NCBI GenBank assembly: GCA_945947715.1
Contig: CAMEYZ010000150.1
Coordinates: forward strand, 1 to 5,524
Length of the DNA stretch: 5,524 nt
Reading direction: 5' to 3'
Source: an uncultured Clostridia bacterium
Lineage (GTDB): Bacteria > Bacillota > Clostridia > Oscillospirales > Ruminococcaceae
The notes under the pieces were generated by a model. The model worked only from the letters and a program-made list of their open reading frames with translations. It ran no database searches and had not been told where the DNA came from. Made by a program: the position numbers and the translations under genes. The number at the start of each line of letters is the position of its first letter. Positions within the stretch are counted from its first letter, which is position 1. Of the stretch, positions 1 through 4,731 are shown piece after piece.

Positions 1-200
1 ACATATGCGGCAAAAAATACTATTATCGCAGTATATATGATGATCTCGGGCATTGAACGTTCCTTTTCAAACAGATTGGGATACATTATCTCTATCTTTT
101 CGAGAAGGAATTTCAGCAGTGCAATAATGACTGCGGTGGCAACGGTAGTGATTGCCAGGAGAAAGGAATATCCTTTTTTATCGGAACGATAGGTTTTCAT
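1..200 (-). CDS. N-terminal part of an unrecognised membrane protein (runs off left edge)
   Basis: An open frame begins with ATG at 198-200 and continues without a stop to the left edge, giving 66 visible residues. The start is supported by a GGAGGAT ribosome binding site (203-209) two bases upstream; the spacing is short, but the match is strong. The peptide opens with a short basic head (MKTYRSDKKG), then a hydrophobic helix at about residues 11-33, a short charged loop (EKIEIMYPNLFEKERSMPE), and the start of a second helix from about residue 52. This reads as a multi-pass membrane protein with a cytoplasmic N-terminus. I do not recognise the family, and the visible part is too short to assign one. 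It is divergent from the alanine symporter gene, with a leader of roughly 95 bases if the promoter at 302-310 is used. Confidence 0.75.
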   Translation of the reverse strand, partial: MKTYRSDKKGYSFLLAITTVATAVIIALLKFLLEKIEIMYPNLFEKERSMPEIIIYTAIIVFFAAY

Positions 201-223
201 TGATCCTCCGGAAGCTGTGTTCT

Positions 224-265
224 AAATAGGTAAAGAGCGGATAGTTTATGTTTCTTTACCTGTTT
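224..265. repeat. Near-perfect inverted repeat, 13-bp arms, 16-bp spacer
   Basis: The left arm AAATAGGTAAAGA (224-236) and the reverse complement of 253-265 (AAACAGGTAAAGA) agree at 12 of 13 positions. The arms flank a 16-bp centre. The repeat lies in the leader of the minus-strand gene at 1-200 and just upstream of the likely plus-strand promoter. It could be a two-site operator, with half-sites about three helical turns apart, or an RNA hairpin in the minus-strand leader. In plus-strand RNA the single mismatch becomes a G-U pair; in minus-strand RNA it is A-C. No T-run follows it, so it does not look like a terminator. Confidence 0.7.
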
Positions 266-294
266 CCTTAACGAATATATGTACAAAGCTTTAA

Positions 295-300
295 TATAAT
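295..300 (+). promoter_or_regulatory. Candidate -10 box for the alanine symporter gene
   Basis: TATAAT lies at 295-300 on the plus strand. No good -35 is seen: at 17 bp the hexamer is CGAATA (272-277). This box is one base away from the minus-strand -10 at 302-307, so the two promoters would compete for the same stretch of DNA. A weak -35 fits a promoter that needs an activator, and the dyad at 224-265 is centred about 60 bp upstream of the expected start. That link is inference. Confidence 0.4.
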
Positions 301-301
301 T

Positions 302-310
302 ATTATAGCA
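302..310 (-). promoter_or_regulatory. Extended -10 promoter for the minus-strand gene at 1-200
   Basis: The minus strand reads TGCTATAAT, a perfect extended -10 (TGn plus TATAAT). At a 17-bp spacing the -35 position (325-330) reads TTCCAT, which is poor. A missing -35 is tolerated by extended -10 promoters. Transcription would begin near 295, giving a leader of about 95 bases containing the inverted repeat at 224-265. Confidence 0.6.
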
Positions 311-393
311 CATTTTTCTTTGAAATGGAAGAGTTTCAGAAAAAAATATAAAAAATCCGAAAAATTTTGCTCAGAAAGGGAATACACGGAGTC

Positions 394-1689
394 ATGGAAA
401 AAATACATGGGTTCATATCAAACATAAATGACGTGCTGTGGGGAGATTTTTTCATCGCGGCGATATTTGCGGCATGCATATACCTTTCGGTAAAAAGCGG
501 CTTTGTGCAGCTAAAGATCAGCGCCTTATTCAAGGAGACCTTCGGCGCAGGCAAAAGGGGAGAGGGAAGAGCTCGCTTTCGTGCGATATCCACTGCCCTT
601 GCTGCTTCGATGGGCACGGGAAATATAATCGGCACAGCCGCTGCTCTTGCAGTTGGAGGGGAGGGAGCGGTGCTGTGGATGATAATAACCGCACTGTTTG
701 GAATGGCAGCTGCATACGGAGAAAATCATCTTGGCGCAGAATATCGTGGAAGGGATAAGCGCTGTGTTCCGCCTATGGCGTACATAAAGGATATCCCCTT
801 CGGAAGGGCAGCCTCCGCAGTGTATGCCGCAGCCTGTATCGCTGCAGCATATTTCATGGGAAACATGATACAGGGAAATGCCGTGTGCAAAGCGGCTTCA
901 TCGGCTTTTTCAATAGATATTCACATTGTGGCCGTAGTATTCGCGGTCATAGGCGGGGGAGTATTGCTGGGAGGAACAGAGCGCATTTCTTCAGCGGCAG
1001 AAAAGCTCATTCCCTTTGCTTCGATAGCGTACATATTGTTTTCGCTGGCGGCGATAGCAGTCAATGCTGATAAGCTGGGTGAAGCGGTGCAAAGCATTGT
1101 CCGGGGCGCCTTCGGGATAAGAGCTGCAGCGGGTGGAGCCGCAGGCTATGCTGTGAGAAATGCGGTGAGCACAGGGCTTCGGCGGGGGATATTCTCCAAC
1201 GAGGCAGGCATGGGAAGCTCGGTGCTGGTCCATGCTCAGTGCGGCTGCAAGGACCCTGACAGTGCGGGAAAATGGGCAGCCTGCGAGGTCTTTATTGACA
1301 CAGTGATATGCTGTACACTGACTGCTCTTGTGCTGATAACGAGCGGTGTAGACAATTCCTCGGAAACCGCGGTATCGGAAGCATTTTCGTCGGTGTTTGG
1401 AGCAGTTGGAGGGCTTTTCGTCACCCTTTCGGTGATAATTTTTGCCGCAGCGTCCATGCTGGGCTGGTGCTGCTATGGGGAGCTTGCGCTGAGAAGCTTC
1501 ACCGAAAAAAAGGGCTGGATACATGCTTACCGTCTGCTGCACATTGTGCTGTTATACATAGGCGGGATATCGCAGATGAAGCTTCTCTGGCAGACTGCAG
1601 ACCTATGCGATTGGATAATGATAACCATAAACATGACCGCCGTGCTCATTCTCTTCAAAGGGAACGACCACGGCGGGGGAATTAGTTAA
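394..1689 (+). CDS. Sodium:alanine symporter, AGCS family
   Basis: This encodes a 431-residue multi-pass transporter of the alanine-or-glycine:cation symporter family, which imports small neutral amino acids with Na+ across the plasma membrane. Family hallmarks in order are: SGFVQLK near residue 35-41; ASMGTGNIIGTAAALAVGG at about 71-89; GGEGAVLWM at 88-96, followed by a helix; GGTERISSAAEKLIPF near 193-208; and the very typical GLRRGIFSNEAGMGSS at about 261-276. FIDTVICCTLTALV (about 300-313) and MLGWCCYGE (about 355-363) follow. Length is normal for the family and the C-terminal helix is present. I chose ATG at 394 rather than TTG at 367: the 367 codon has no ribosome binding site, and the protein from 394 starts at the usual family position. 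The binding site is itself modest, with AAAGGG at 375-380 a little far and GGAG at 388-391 too close. Compared with the family signature GGxGAxFWMW, this copy has Leu and Ile for Phe and the last Trp. Alanine as substrate is the family default, not shown here. Confidence 0.93.
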   Translation: MEKIHGFISNINDVLWGDFFIAAIFAACIYLSVKSGFVQLKISALFKETFGAGKRGEGRARFRAISTALAASMGTGNIIGTAAALAVGGEGAVLWMIITALFGMAAAYGENHLGAEYRGRDKRCVPPMAYIKDIPFGRAASAVYAAACIAAAYFMGNMIQGNAVCKAASSAFSIDIHIVAVVFAVIGGGVLLGGTERISSAAEKLIPFASIAYILFSLAAIAVNADKLGEAVQSIVRGAFGIRAAAGGAAGYAVRNAVSTGLRRGIFSNEAGMGSSVLVHAQCGCKDPDSAGKWAACEVFIDTVICCTLTALVLITSGVDNSSETAVSEAFSSVFGAVGGLFVTLSVIIFAAASMLGWCCYGELALRSFTEKKGWIHAYRLLHIVLLYIGGISQMKLLWQTADLCDWIMITINMTAVLILFKGNDHGGGIS

Positions 1690-1725
1690 TAGTTAATAGT
1701 AAAAAGTTAATAGTAAAAAGTGAAA
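1684..1725 (+). repeat. Heptanucleotide tandem array, six AGTNAAW-like units
   Basis: Read in steps of seven from 1684 the sequence is AGTTAAT, AGTTAAT, AGTAAAA, AGTTAAT, AGTAAAA, AGTGAAA. The units at 1691-1704 are repeated exactly as a 14-mer at 1705-1718. The TAA stop of the symporter (1687-1689) lies inside the first unit, so the array occupies the start of the 62-bp gap between two convergent genes. Copy-number change would not alter the protein. It resembles dispersed short tandem heptamers found between genes in some bacteria; whether this unit recurs elsewhere in this genome cannot be seen here. Confidence 0.75.
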
Positions 1726-1745
1726 AAACGCATATGGTATATTGC
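1723..1745 (-). terminator. Weak candidate terminator for the minus-strand gene at 1752-2294
   Basis: On the minus strand, GCAATAT (1745-1739), loop ACC, ATATGC (1735-1730) can form a six-pair stem with one bulged A. It is followed after one G by six T residues (1728-1723). It lies 7 bp past the stop codon, which is the right place. The stem is short and AT-rich, so efficiency would be low. No convincing plus-strand terminator for the symporter gene is visible in this gap. Confidence 0.4.
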
Positions 1746-1751
1746 TAATTA

Positions 1752-2294
1752 CTATTTCTTTCTCAGGTAGACCTTGCGGAACCATTTTACATAGGCGCTT
1801 TCAAGCATGGCGAGGGTGATGTCGTACAGTAAGAATACTCCGTTGGCAAAGCACAGCAGGATAAGAATCATGTGTTCGCCCAGGAAGCCGAACTCGTCTG
1901 TTAGGCTGTATACTCCGAAAATGTTGATGATAATATAATAAGCAGCAATTATTGCCGCATTGAAAACCGCGAGCTTGCAGAGCCATTTCAGCGGCTTGAA
2001 TTTGAGCTTGTCCTCTAAAATGCGCCGCAGAATGGGATAATAACCGAAAAACATGATAAAGAGTATGGCGGCTTCCTTGTCGGGCGTGACAAACAGCGAA
2101 AGAACAGCTACTGCTGCATAGGTTAAAAACGCCCACGAGGAGCTTATCTCCACTGCCACGATGATAAGAAGGGCTCCTGTGTAGATAGGTATCGCCATGG
2201 CAAGCAGCGGAAATACCGACGTCAGGAACATGAACATTAGACAGATGGACGCCATTACGCCACCTAAGGCGATCTTATAGCTGAGCTTGTTCAA
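1752..2294 (-). CDS. Six-helix integral membrane protein, function unknown
   Basis: The protein is 180 residues and strongly hydrophobic, with likely helices at about 9-30, 32-50, 53-70, 75-88, 103-127 and 139-163 and a basic tail (VKWFRKVYLRKK). Recognisable segments are TPDKEAAILFIMFFGYYPILR (70-90) and KLAVFNAAIIAAYY (107-120). I associate these with a small membrane family widespread in Clostridia and usually left as hypothetical. Size, helix count and the GG-containing first helix are loosely like ECF-transporter substrate-binding (S) subunits, but no partner ATPase or T-subunit is nearby, so this is only a possibility. The start is TTG at 2292-2294: AAGGAGGG sits 5 bases upstream, a near-ideal site. 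An in-frame ATG at 2343-2345 would add 17 residues but has no ribosome binding site and lies at the expected transcription start. The gene has its own consensus promoter with a dyad in the spacer. Confidence 0.82.
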   Translation of the reverse strand: MNKLSYKIALGGVMASICLMFMFLTSVFPLLAMAIPIYTGALLIIVAVEISSSWAFLTYAAVAVLSLFVTPDKEAAILFIMFFGYYPILRRILEDKLKFKPLKWLCKLAVFNAAIIAAYYIIINIFGVYSLTDEFGFLGEHMILILLCFANGVFLLYDITLAMLESAYVKWFRKVYLRKK

Positions 2295-2313
2295 AACGTC
2301 CCTCCTTTTTTGG

Positions 2314-2335
2314 ATAAATACAAAGCCGTATTTAT
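2314..2335 (-). other. Leader hairpin just upstream of the ribosome binding site
   Basis: The sequence ATAAATAC (2314-2321), six-base loop, GTATTTAT (2328-2335) is a perfect 8-bp inverted repeat. It lies in the leader of the minus-strand gene ending at 1752, between the expected transcription start (about 2346) and the AAGGAGGG site at 2300-2307. It is AT-only apart from one C-G pair, so the RNA stem would be weak. It may simply keep the leader structured. Confidence 0.5.
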
Positions 2336-2352
2336 TCCTGCGCATTATTATA

Positions 2353-2381
2353 ATTATACTATATCTGACGAGATATGTCAA
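2353..2381 (-). promoter_or_regulatory. Consensus sigma-A promoter for the six-helix membrane protein gene
   Basis: On the minus strand TTGACA (2381-2376), a 17-bp spacer and TATAAT (2358-2353) match the sigma-A consensus exactly. Transcription should start near 2346, giving a leader of about 50 bases. The spacer contains the dyad annotated at 2361-2376. Confidence 0.88.
2361..2376. promoter_or_regulatory. Candidate operator: 16-bp dyad in the promoter spacer
   Basis: ATATCT GACG AGATAT is a perfect 6-4-6 inverted repeat. It fills 16 bases of the promoter on the minus strand and shares its last base (2376) with the -35 hexamer. A protein bound here would block RNA polymerase. The position and symmetry suggest a repressor site; the regulator is unknown. 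AT-rich palindromes can arise by chance, which limits confidence. Confidence 0.5.
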
Positions 2382-2449
2382 CAGCGGAGAAAAATTTCAC
2401 ACAGATTTCATTTCCGTGAATTAATGTTACTAATTGTTATTTATTTGAA

Positions 2450-2465
2450 AAAAAGCTTGCTTTTT
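2450..2465. repeat. A/T-rich dyad next to the -35 of the PHP gene promoter
   Basis: AAAAAGC TT GCTTTTT is a perfect 7-2-7 inverted repeat that ends one base before the TTGACA at 2467. Its A-tract and T-tract fall where an UP element would contact the RNA polymerase alpha subunits, so it may strengthen the promoter. It could also be an operator. Confidence 0.4.
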
Positions 2466-2466
2466 A

Positions 2467-2495
2467 TTGACAATCGGCAAAATAAATGATATAAT
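2467..2495 (+). promoter_or_regulatory. Consensus extended promoter for the PHP phosphatase gene
   Basis: TTGACA (2467-2472), a 17-bp spacer and TATAAT (2490-2495) are exact sigma-A consensus, and the spacer ends in TGA, making an extended -10 as well. Transcription should start near 2502, leaving a leader of about 59 bases. On sequence alone this is among the strongest promoters in the window. Confidence 0.9.
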
Positions 2496-2560
2496 AGTAT
2501 GGGCTTGACTGAACAAAAAAACATCGAGTAGCCGTACTTTACATAAAGGAGCTAAAAAAA

Positions 2561-3295
2561 ATGAGGGTTGATTTTCATTCGCATATACTTCCTGTCATGG
2601 ACGACGGGGCAAAAAATCCCGGGGAATCCCTGAAGCTCCTTGAAATGCTTGATTCTTCAAAGGTGGATAATGCGGTCCTTACGTCTCATTTTTACCGCCA
2701 GAAGGAGAATATAGATTCGTTTATAGGCAGACGTGAAATTTCCTTTGGTACACTTAAGAAGGCAATGGGGGAGAGTGGGAGCTGTCCCGAGTTGCTTCTT
2801 GGAGCGGAGATATATTTTTATCCTTCTCTTTCGAGTGACCCTGATTTCGGAAGGCTCTGCATGGAAAACACCGAGTACATACTGCTGGAGCTGCCCTTTG
2901 AGCGCTTTCAGGACAATTTCTACAGGAGCTTTTCAAAGTTTGTCAACAACTGCGAGCATAAGATAATTCTTGCTCATATTGAGCGCTATCTGAGCTTTGG
3001 CAACACTGTAGACGATATTTTCCGACTGTGCGAGTACGGCGATTTTGTTTTTCAGATTAACTGCACCTCCATAGCAGAGGCGGGATTTTTGCAGAAGCGC
3101 AAGCTTTCCAAGATATTTGAAAGCGGCGTGCCGATAGTTCTCGGAACGGATACTCATAATACGACGTCTCGTCCGCCGATGTTTGACAAGGCGGAAAAAT
3201 GCATAGTCAAGCAGTACGGACAGAGAGCTTTTGACAGGATATGCAGAAACAGCGAGCTTATCATTGAAAACTGCGAGCTTTCAAAGCTCGGATAA
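2561..3295 (+). CDS. PHP-domain phosphatase of the CpsB/YwqE (tyrosine-protein phosphatase) type
   Basis: This 244-residue protein belongs to the PHP metal-dependent phosphohydrolases. Related CpsB/Wzb-like and YwqE enzymes remove phosphate from tyrosine residues of bacterial kinases that control capsule and exopolysaccharide synthesis. The metal-binding set is complete: DFHSH (H6, H8), MDDGAKN (D14/D15), H43 in LTSHF, E83 in GAEIYF, E110 in LLELPF, H139 in LAHIERY, and D197/H199 in LGTDTHN. Length fits the family and the fold runs to the usual C-terminal IIEN segment. The start is firm: AAAGGAG at 2545-2551, nine bases before ATG. Some motifs depart from the common form: TSHF for TPHH-like, AHIERY for AHPERY, and INCTS for VNAGS-like. 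The usual partner kinase, chain-length protein and glycosyltransferases are not beside it, so the substrate is open. Other PHP phosphatases, such as histidinol phosphatase, are less likely given the DDGAKN and ERY motifs. Confidence 0.88.
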   Translation: MRVDFHSHILPVMDDGAKNPGESLKLLEMLDSSKVDNAVLTSHFYRQKENIDSFIGRREISFGTLKKAMGESGSCPELLLGAEIYFYPSLSSDPDFGRLCMENTEYILLELPFERFQDNFYRSFSKFVNNCEHKIILAHIERYLSFGNTVDDIFRLCEYGDFVFQINCTSIAEAGFLQKRKLSKIFESGVPIVLGTDTHNTTSRPPMFDKAEKCIVKQYGQRAFDRICRNSELIIENCELSKLG

Positions 3296-3296
3296 T

Positions 3297-3342
3297 AAAA
3301 TATCCCCGTCTGTGGCCCTGTGACCGCAGATGGGGATATTTT
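3297..3342. terminator. Strong bidirectional intrinsic terminator
   Basis: AAAATATCCCC (3297-3307) pairs with GGGGATATTTT (3332-3342). The stem continues inward through TCTG/CAGA and GG/CC with two G-U pairs, for about 19 pairs around an 8-base loop. It starts one base after the PHP stop codon and ends 6 bp before the stop of the convergent gene, so it can end both transcripts. The A-run and T-run lie in the outer stem, giving a U-tract on either strand. Confidence 0.93.
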
Positions 3343-3348
3343 ATGCTT

Positions 3349-3966
3349 TTATAATATCTTGTCGTGAAGTCTGATTTCCATGTGGAACAGTTCCTTCACG
3401 GAATTTGTCTTATCAATGCGGACGAATATGTATATGCCGATGACCGCCTCGATAAGCGCAAAGGTCAGCGGAAGGATATAATTTCCTATCGTCACTTCAA
3501 ATCCAAGATGAAGCTCCGCTGATATGCCGTCGGCTGTTAGATACAGCCGTTCCTTTCCGCCTTCCGACGTGAGAGCAAGGGAATAGCTGCCCGAAACAGC
3601 GGAGGGCTTTCTTTCACGGATATCGGCTGATTTCCCCAAGTCCGCGAGCATATTTCCACGAAAATCATATTCATAATAGTTTTCACTGCGGAATTTTCTG
3701 ACATAAAAGCTGTTGTCCTGACCCAGCGTCTGAAATATTTCATAGCCTTCGCTTCCGTCGGAAATATTATTCAGTGATAAGTATTTTTCACCGTTACTGT
3801 CAAAAAAATGCAGAACATTTCCGACCTTGACCGCCGATCTGCCGTCCTCCGATACTGCATATCCGTCAACCGACGTGAATACGGCGGAGCCTGTCCAAAA
3901 AGTAAAATGGATAATAGCTGCGGTCACAGCGCAGACAGCTGCTTTTGCGATGAGCTTATATTTCAA
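3349..3966 (-). CDS. Protein of unknown function with a helix at each end and an exposed beta-rich middle
   Basis: This is a 205-residue protein that I do not recognise. It has an N-terminal hydrophobic helix at about residues 6-26 (signal anchor), a polar middle of about 130 residues, and a second helix at about 160-183 followed by a charged tail (KTNSVKELFHMEIRLHDKIL). The middle has short alternating strands with DGYAVSEDGRS, VLHFFDSNGEKY, YYEYDFRGNMLADLG and LYLTADG, a rhythm like beta-propeller blades. Only two or three blade-like units would fit, too few for a closed propeller. The middle is probably outside the cell, with both ends inside. The start is TTG at 3964-3966, six bases after GAGGTG (3973-3978). 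A GTG at 3973-3975 would add three residues but lies within that binding site. Its promoter overlaps the end of mntP and no clear terminator separates the two, so it may also receive mntP read-through. That does not establish a manganese role. Confidence 0.75.
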   Translation of the reverse strand: MKYKLIAKAAVCAVTAAIIHFTFWTGSAVFTSVDGYAVSEDGRSAVKVGNVLHFFDSNGEKYLSLNNISDGSEGYEIFQTLGQDNSFYVRKFRSENYYEYDFRGNMLADLGKSADIRERKPSAVSGSYSLALTSEGGKERLYLTADGISAELHLGFEVTIGNYILPLTFALIEAVIGIYIFVRIDKTNSVKELFHMEIRLHDKIL

Positions 3967-3976
3967 TGCAGTCACC

Positions 3977-4006
3977 TCAGTCGGTTTGATAAATAAATGT
4001 TTTCAT
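3977..4006 (-). CDS. Possible nine-codon leader ORF (MKTFIYQTD)
   Basis: ATG at 4004-4006 opens a nine-codon frame that stops with TGA at 3977-3979, overlapping the GAGGTG site of the gene at 3349-3966. The ATG lies about three bases from the predicted transcription start (about 4009), so it would be translated as a leaderless start. Stop overlap with the next ribosome binding site is the arrangement expected for translational coupling. A frame this short can occur by chance, so this is tentative. Confidence 0.25.
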   Translation of the reverse strand: MKTFIYQTD

Positions 4007-4015
4007 AGTGATTTT

Positions 4016-4044
4016 ATTATAGCAGAAAAAAGGCTGTTTGTCAA
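4016..4044 (-). promoter_or_regulatory. Consensus extended promoter for the gene at 3349-3966
   Basis: On the minus strand TTGACA (4044-4039), a 17-bp spacer ending in TGC, and TATAAT (4021-4016) give an exact consensus with an extended -10. The -35 hexamer contains the TGA stop codon of mntP (4041-4043), so the promoter begins inside the upstream gene. The expected start is near 4009. Confidence 0.88.
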
Positions 4045-4625
4045 ATTATCCCCTTAATAAATATTTCCAGTCCGATAACGATAAGTATGGAGCCGCCCAG
4101 TATCTGCGCCTTGTCAGAAAGGCGGGTGCCGAATTTCCTGCCGATGAGCAGCCCCGCAATGCTTATGGCAAAAGTGACAACGCCGATTATCAGTGAGGAA
4201 ACAAATGCGGATAGCAGGTCATACTCTGCGATAGTAAAGCCCACTGAAAGCGCGTCTATTGATGTGGCGACGCCCTGAATGAGCAGCGCTGCCAGTCCTA
4301 CGCCGGTTTTTTCCTCTTCATCAGAGCCGCCGCGTATACCGTCAATGAGCATCTTTCCGCCGATAAAACCCAGAAGTATCAGAGCTATCCACGGGATAAA
4401 CTGCTCAAAAAGCTTGAAATAGCGGAGTATGGTATGTACGCATATCCAGCCGATAAGGGGCATCAGCATCTGAAATCCGCCGAATACTCCTGCAATGCCG
4501 CACATTCTGCTTTTTTTCATTCCCGGTTCGTTCAGTCCGTTTGCCATTGACACAGAAAATGCGTCCATAGCAAGTCCCACTCCCAGCAGTACGCTGTTTG
4601 CAAAAAATAACATATCCCATTCCAT
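4041..4625 (-). CDS. mntP: Manganese efflux pump MntP
   Basis: This 194-residue, six-helix protein exports Mn2+ from the cytoplasm and protects the cell from manganese excess. The two halves are related, as in the family. The first carries AMDAFSVSMANG (residues 19-30, Asp21) and the second TSIDALSVGFTIA (121-133, Asp124); the membrane aspartates are needed for export in characterised homologues. FGGFQMLMPLIGW (48-60) and LGFIGGKMLIDG (85-96) are also typical, and a charged loop (SDEEEK, 101-106) joins the halves. Length is close to the usual 185-190. The start is ATG at 4623-4625, with GGAGGAAG (4631-4638) five bases upstream. The frame is open to 4745, but that extension would translate the terminator and riboswitch region, so it is rejected. 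Expression should rise with manganese through the yybP-ykoY riboswitch upstream. The gene stops inside the promoter of the following gene, and no intrinsic terminator is visible after it. Confidence 0.95.
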   Translation of the reverse strand: MEWDMLFFANSVLLGVGLAMDAFSVSMANGLNEPGMKKSRMCGIAGVFGGFQMLMPLIGWICVHTILRYFKLFEQFIPWIALILLGFIGGKMLIDGIRGGSDEEEKTGVGLAALLIQGVATSIDALSVGFTIAEYDLLSAFVSSLIIGVVTFAISIAGLLIGRKFGTRLSDKAQILGGSILIVIGLEIFIKGII

Positions 4626-4651
4626 TTTATCTTCCTCCGTTTTTAGAATAC

Positions 4652-4685
4652 AAAAACCCGTGTACAGCCATAAGCTATACACGGG
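4652..4685 (-). terminator. Riboswitch-controlled intrinsic terminator of mntP
   Basis: On the minus strand CCCGTGTATAGC (4685-4674), a five-base loop and GCTGTACACGGG (4668-4657) form a 12-pair stem with one U-G pair, followed directly by five T residues (4656-4652). It lies between the aptamer and the mntP ribosome binding site, so it stops transcription before the gene unless it is disrupted. Its 5' arm is also complementary to 4711-4720, the likely antiterminator strand. Confidence 0.93.
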
Positions 4686-4731
4686 TAAGTTTACGGATAT
4701 GGGCAGACTTATGTATAGCTGTACAGTTATA

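Noticed and set aside
367..393. TTG start adding nine residues to the symporter
   Set aside because: There is no ribosome binding site before 367, and the ATG at 394 places the N-terminus at the usual family position.
991..1542. 183-codon open frame antisense to the symporter gene
   Set aside because: It is Cys, His, Ser and Arg rich with no recognisable domain and no ribosome binding site. It mirrors a well-supported gene on the other strand.
1684..1725. CRISPR-like array
   Set aside because: The units are only 7 bp and contiguous, with no spacers and no cas genes nearby.
1709..1756. Long stem AATAGTAA/TTACTATT as a bidirectional terminator between convergent genes
   Set aside because: The 8-bp AT-only arms are over 30 bases apart and run into the stop of the minus-strand gene. 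The short stem at 1730-1745 is a better candidate.
2501..2560. Riboswitch or attenuator in the PHP gene leader
   Set aside because: Only a four-pair AGTA/TACT hairpin is visible and there is no terminator, so the leader looks ordinary.
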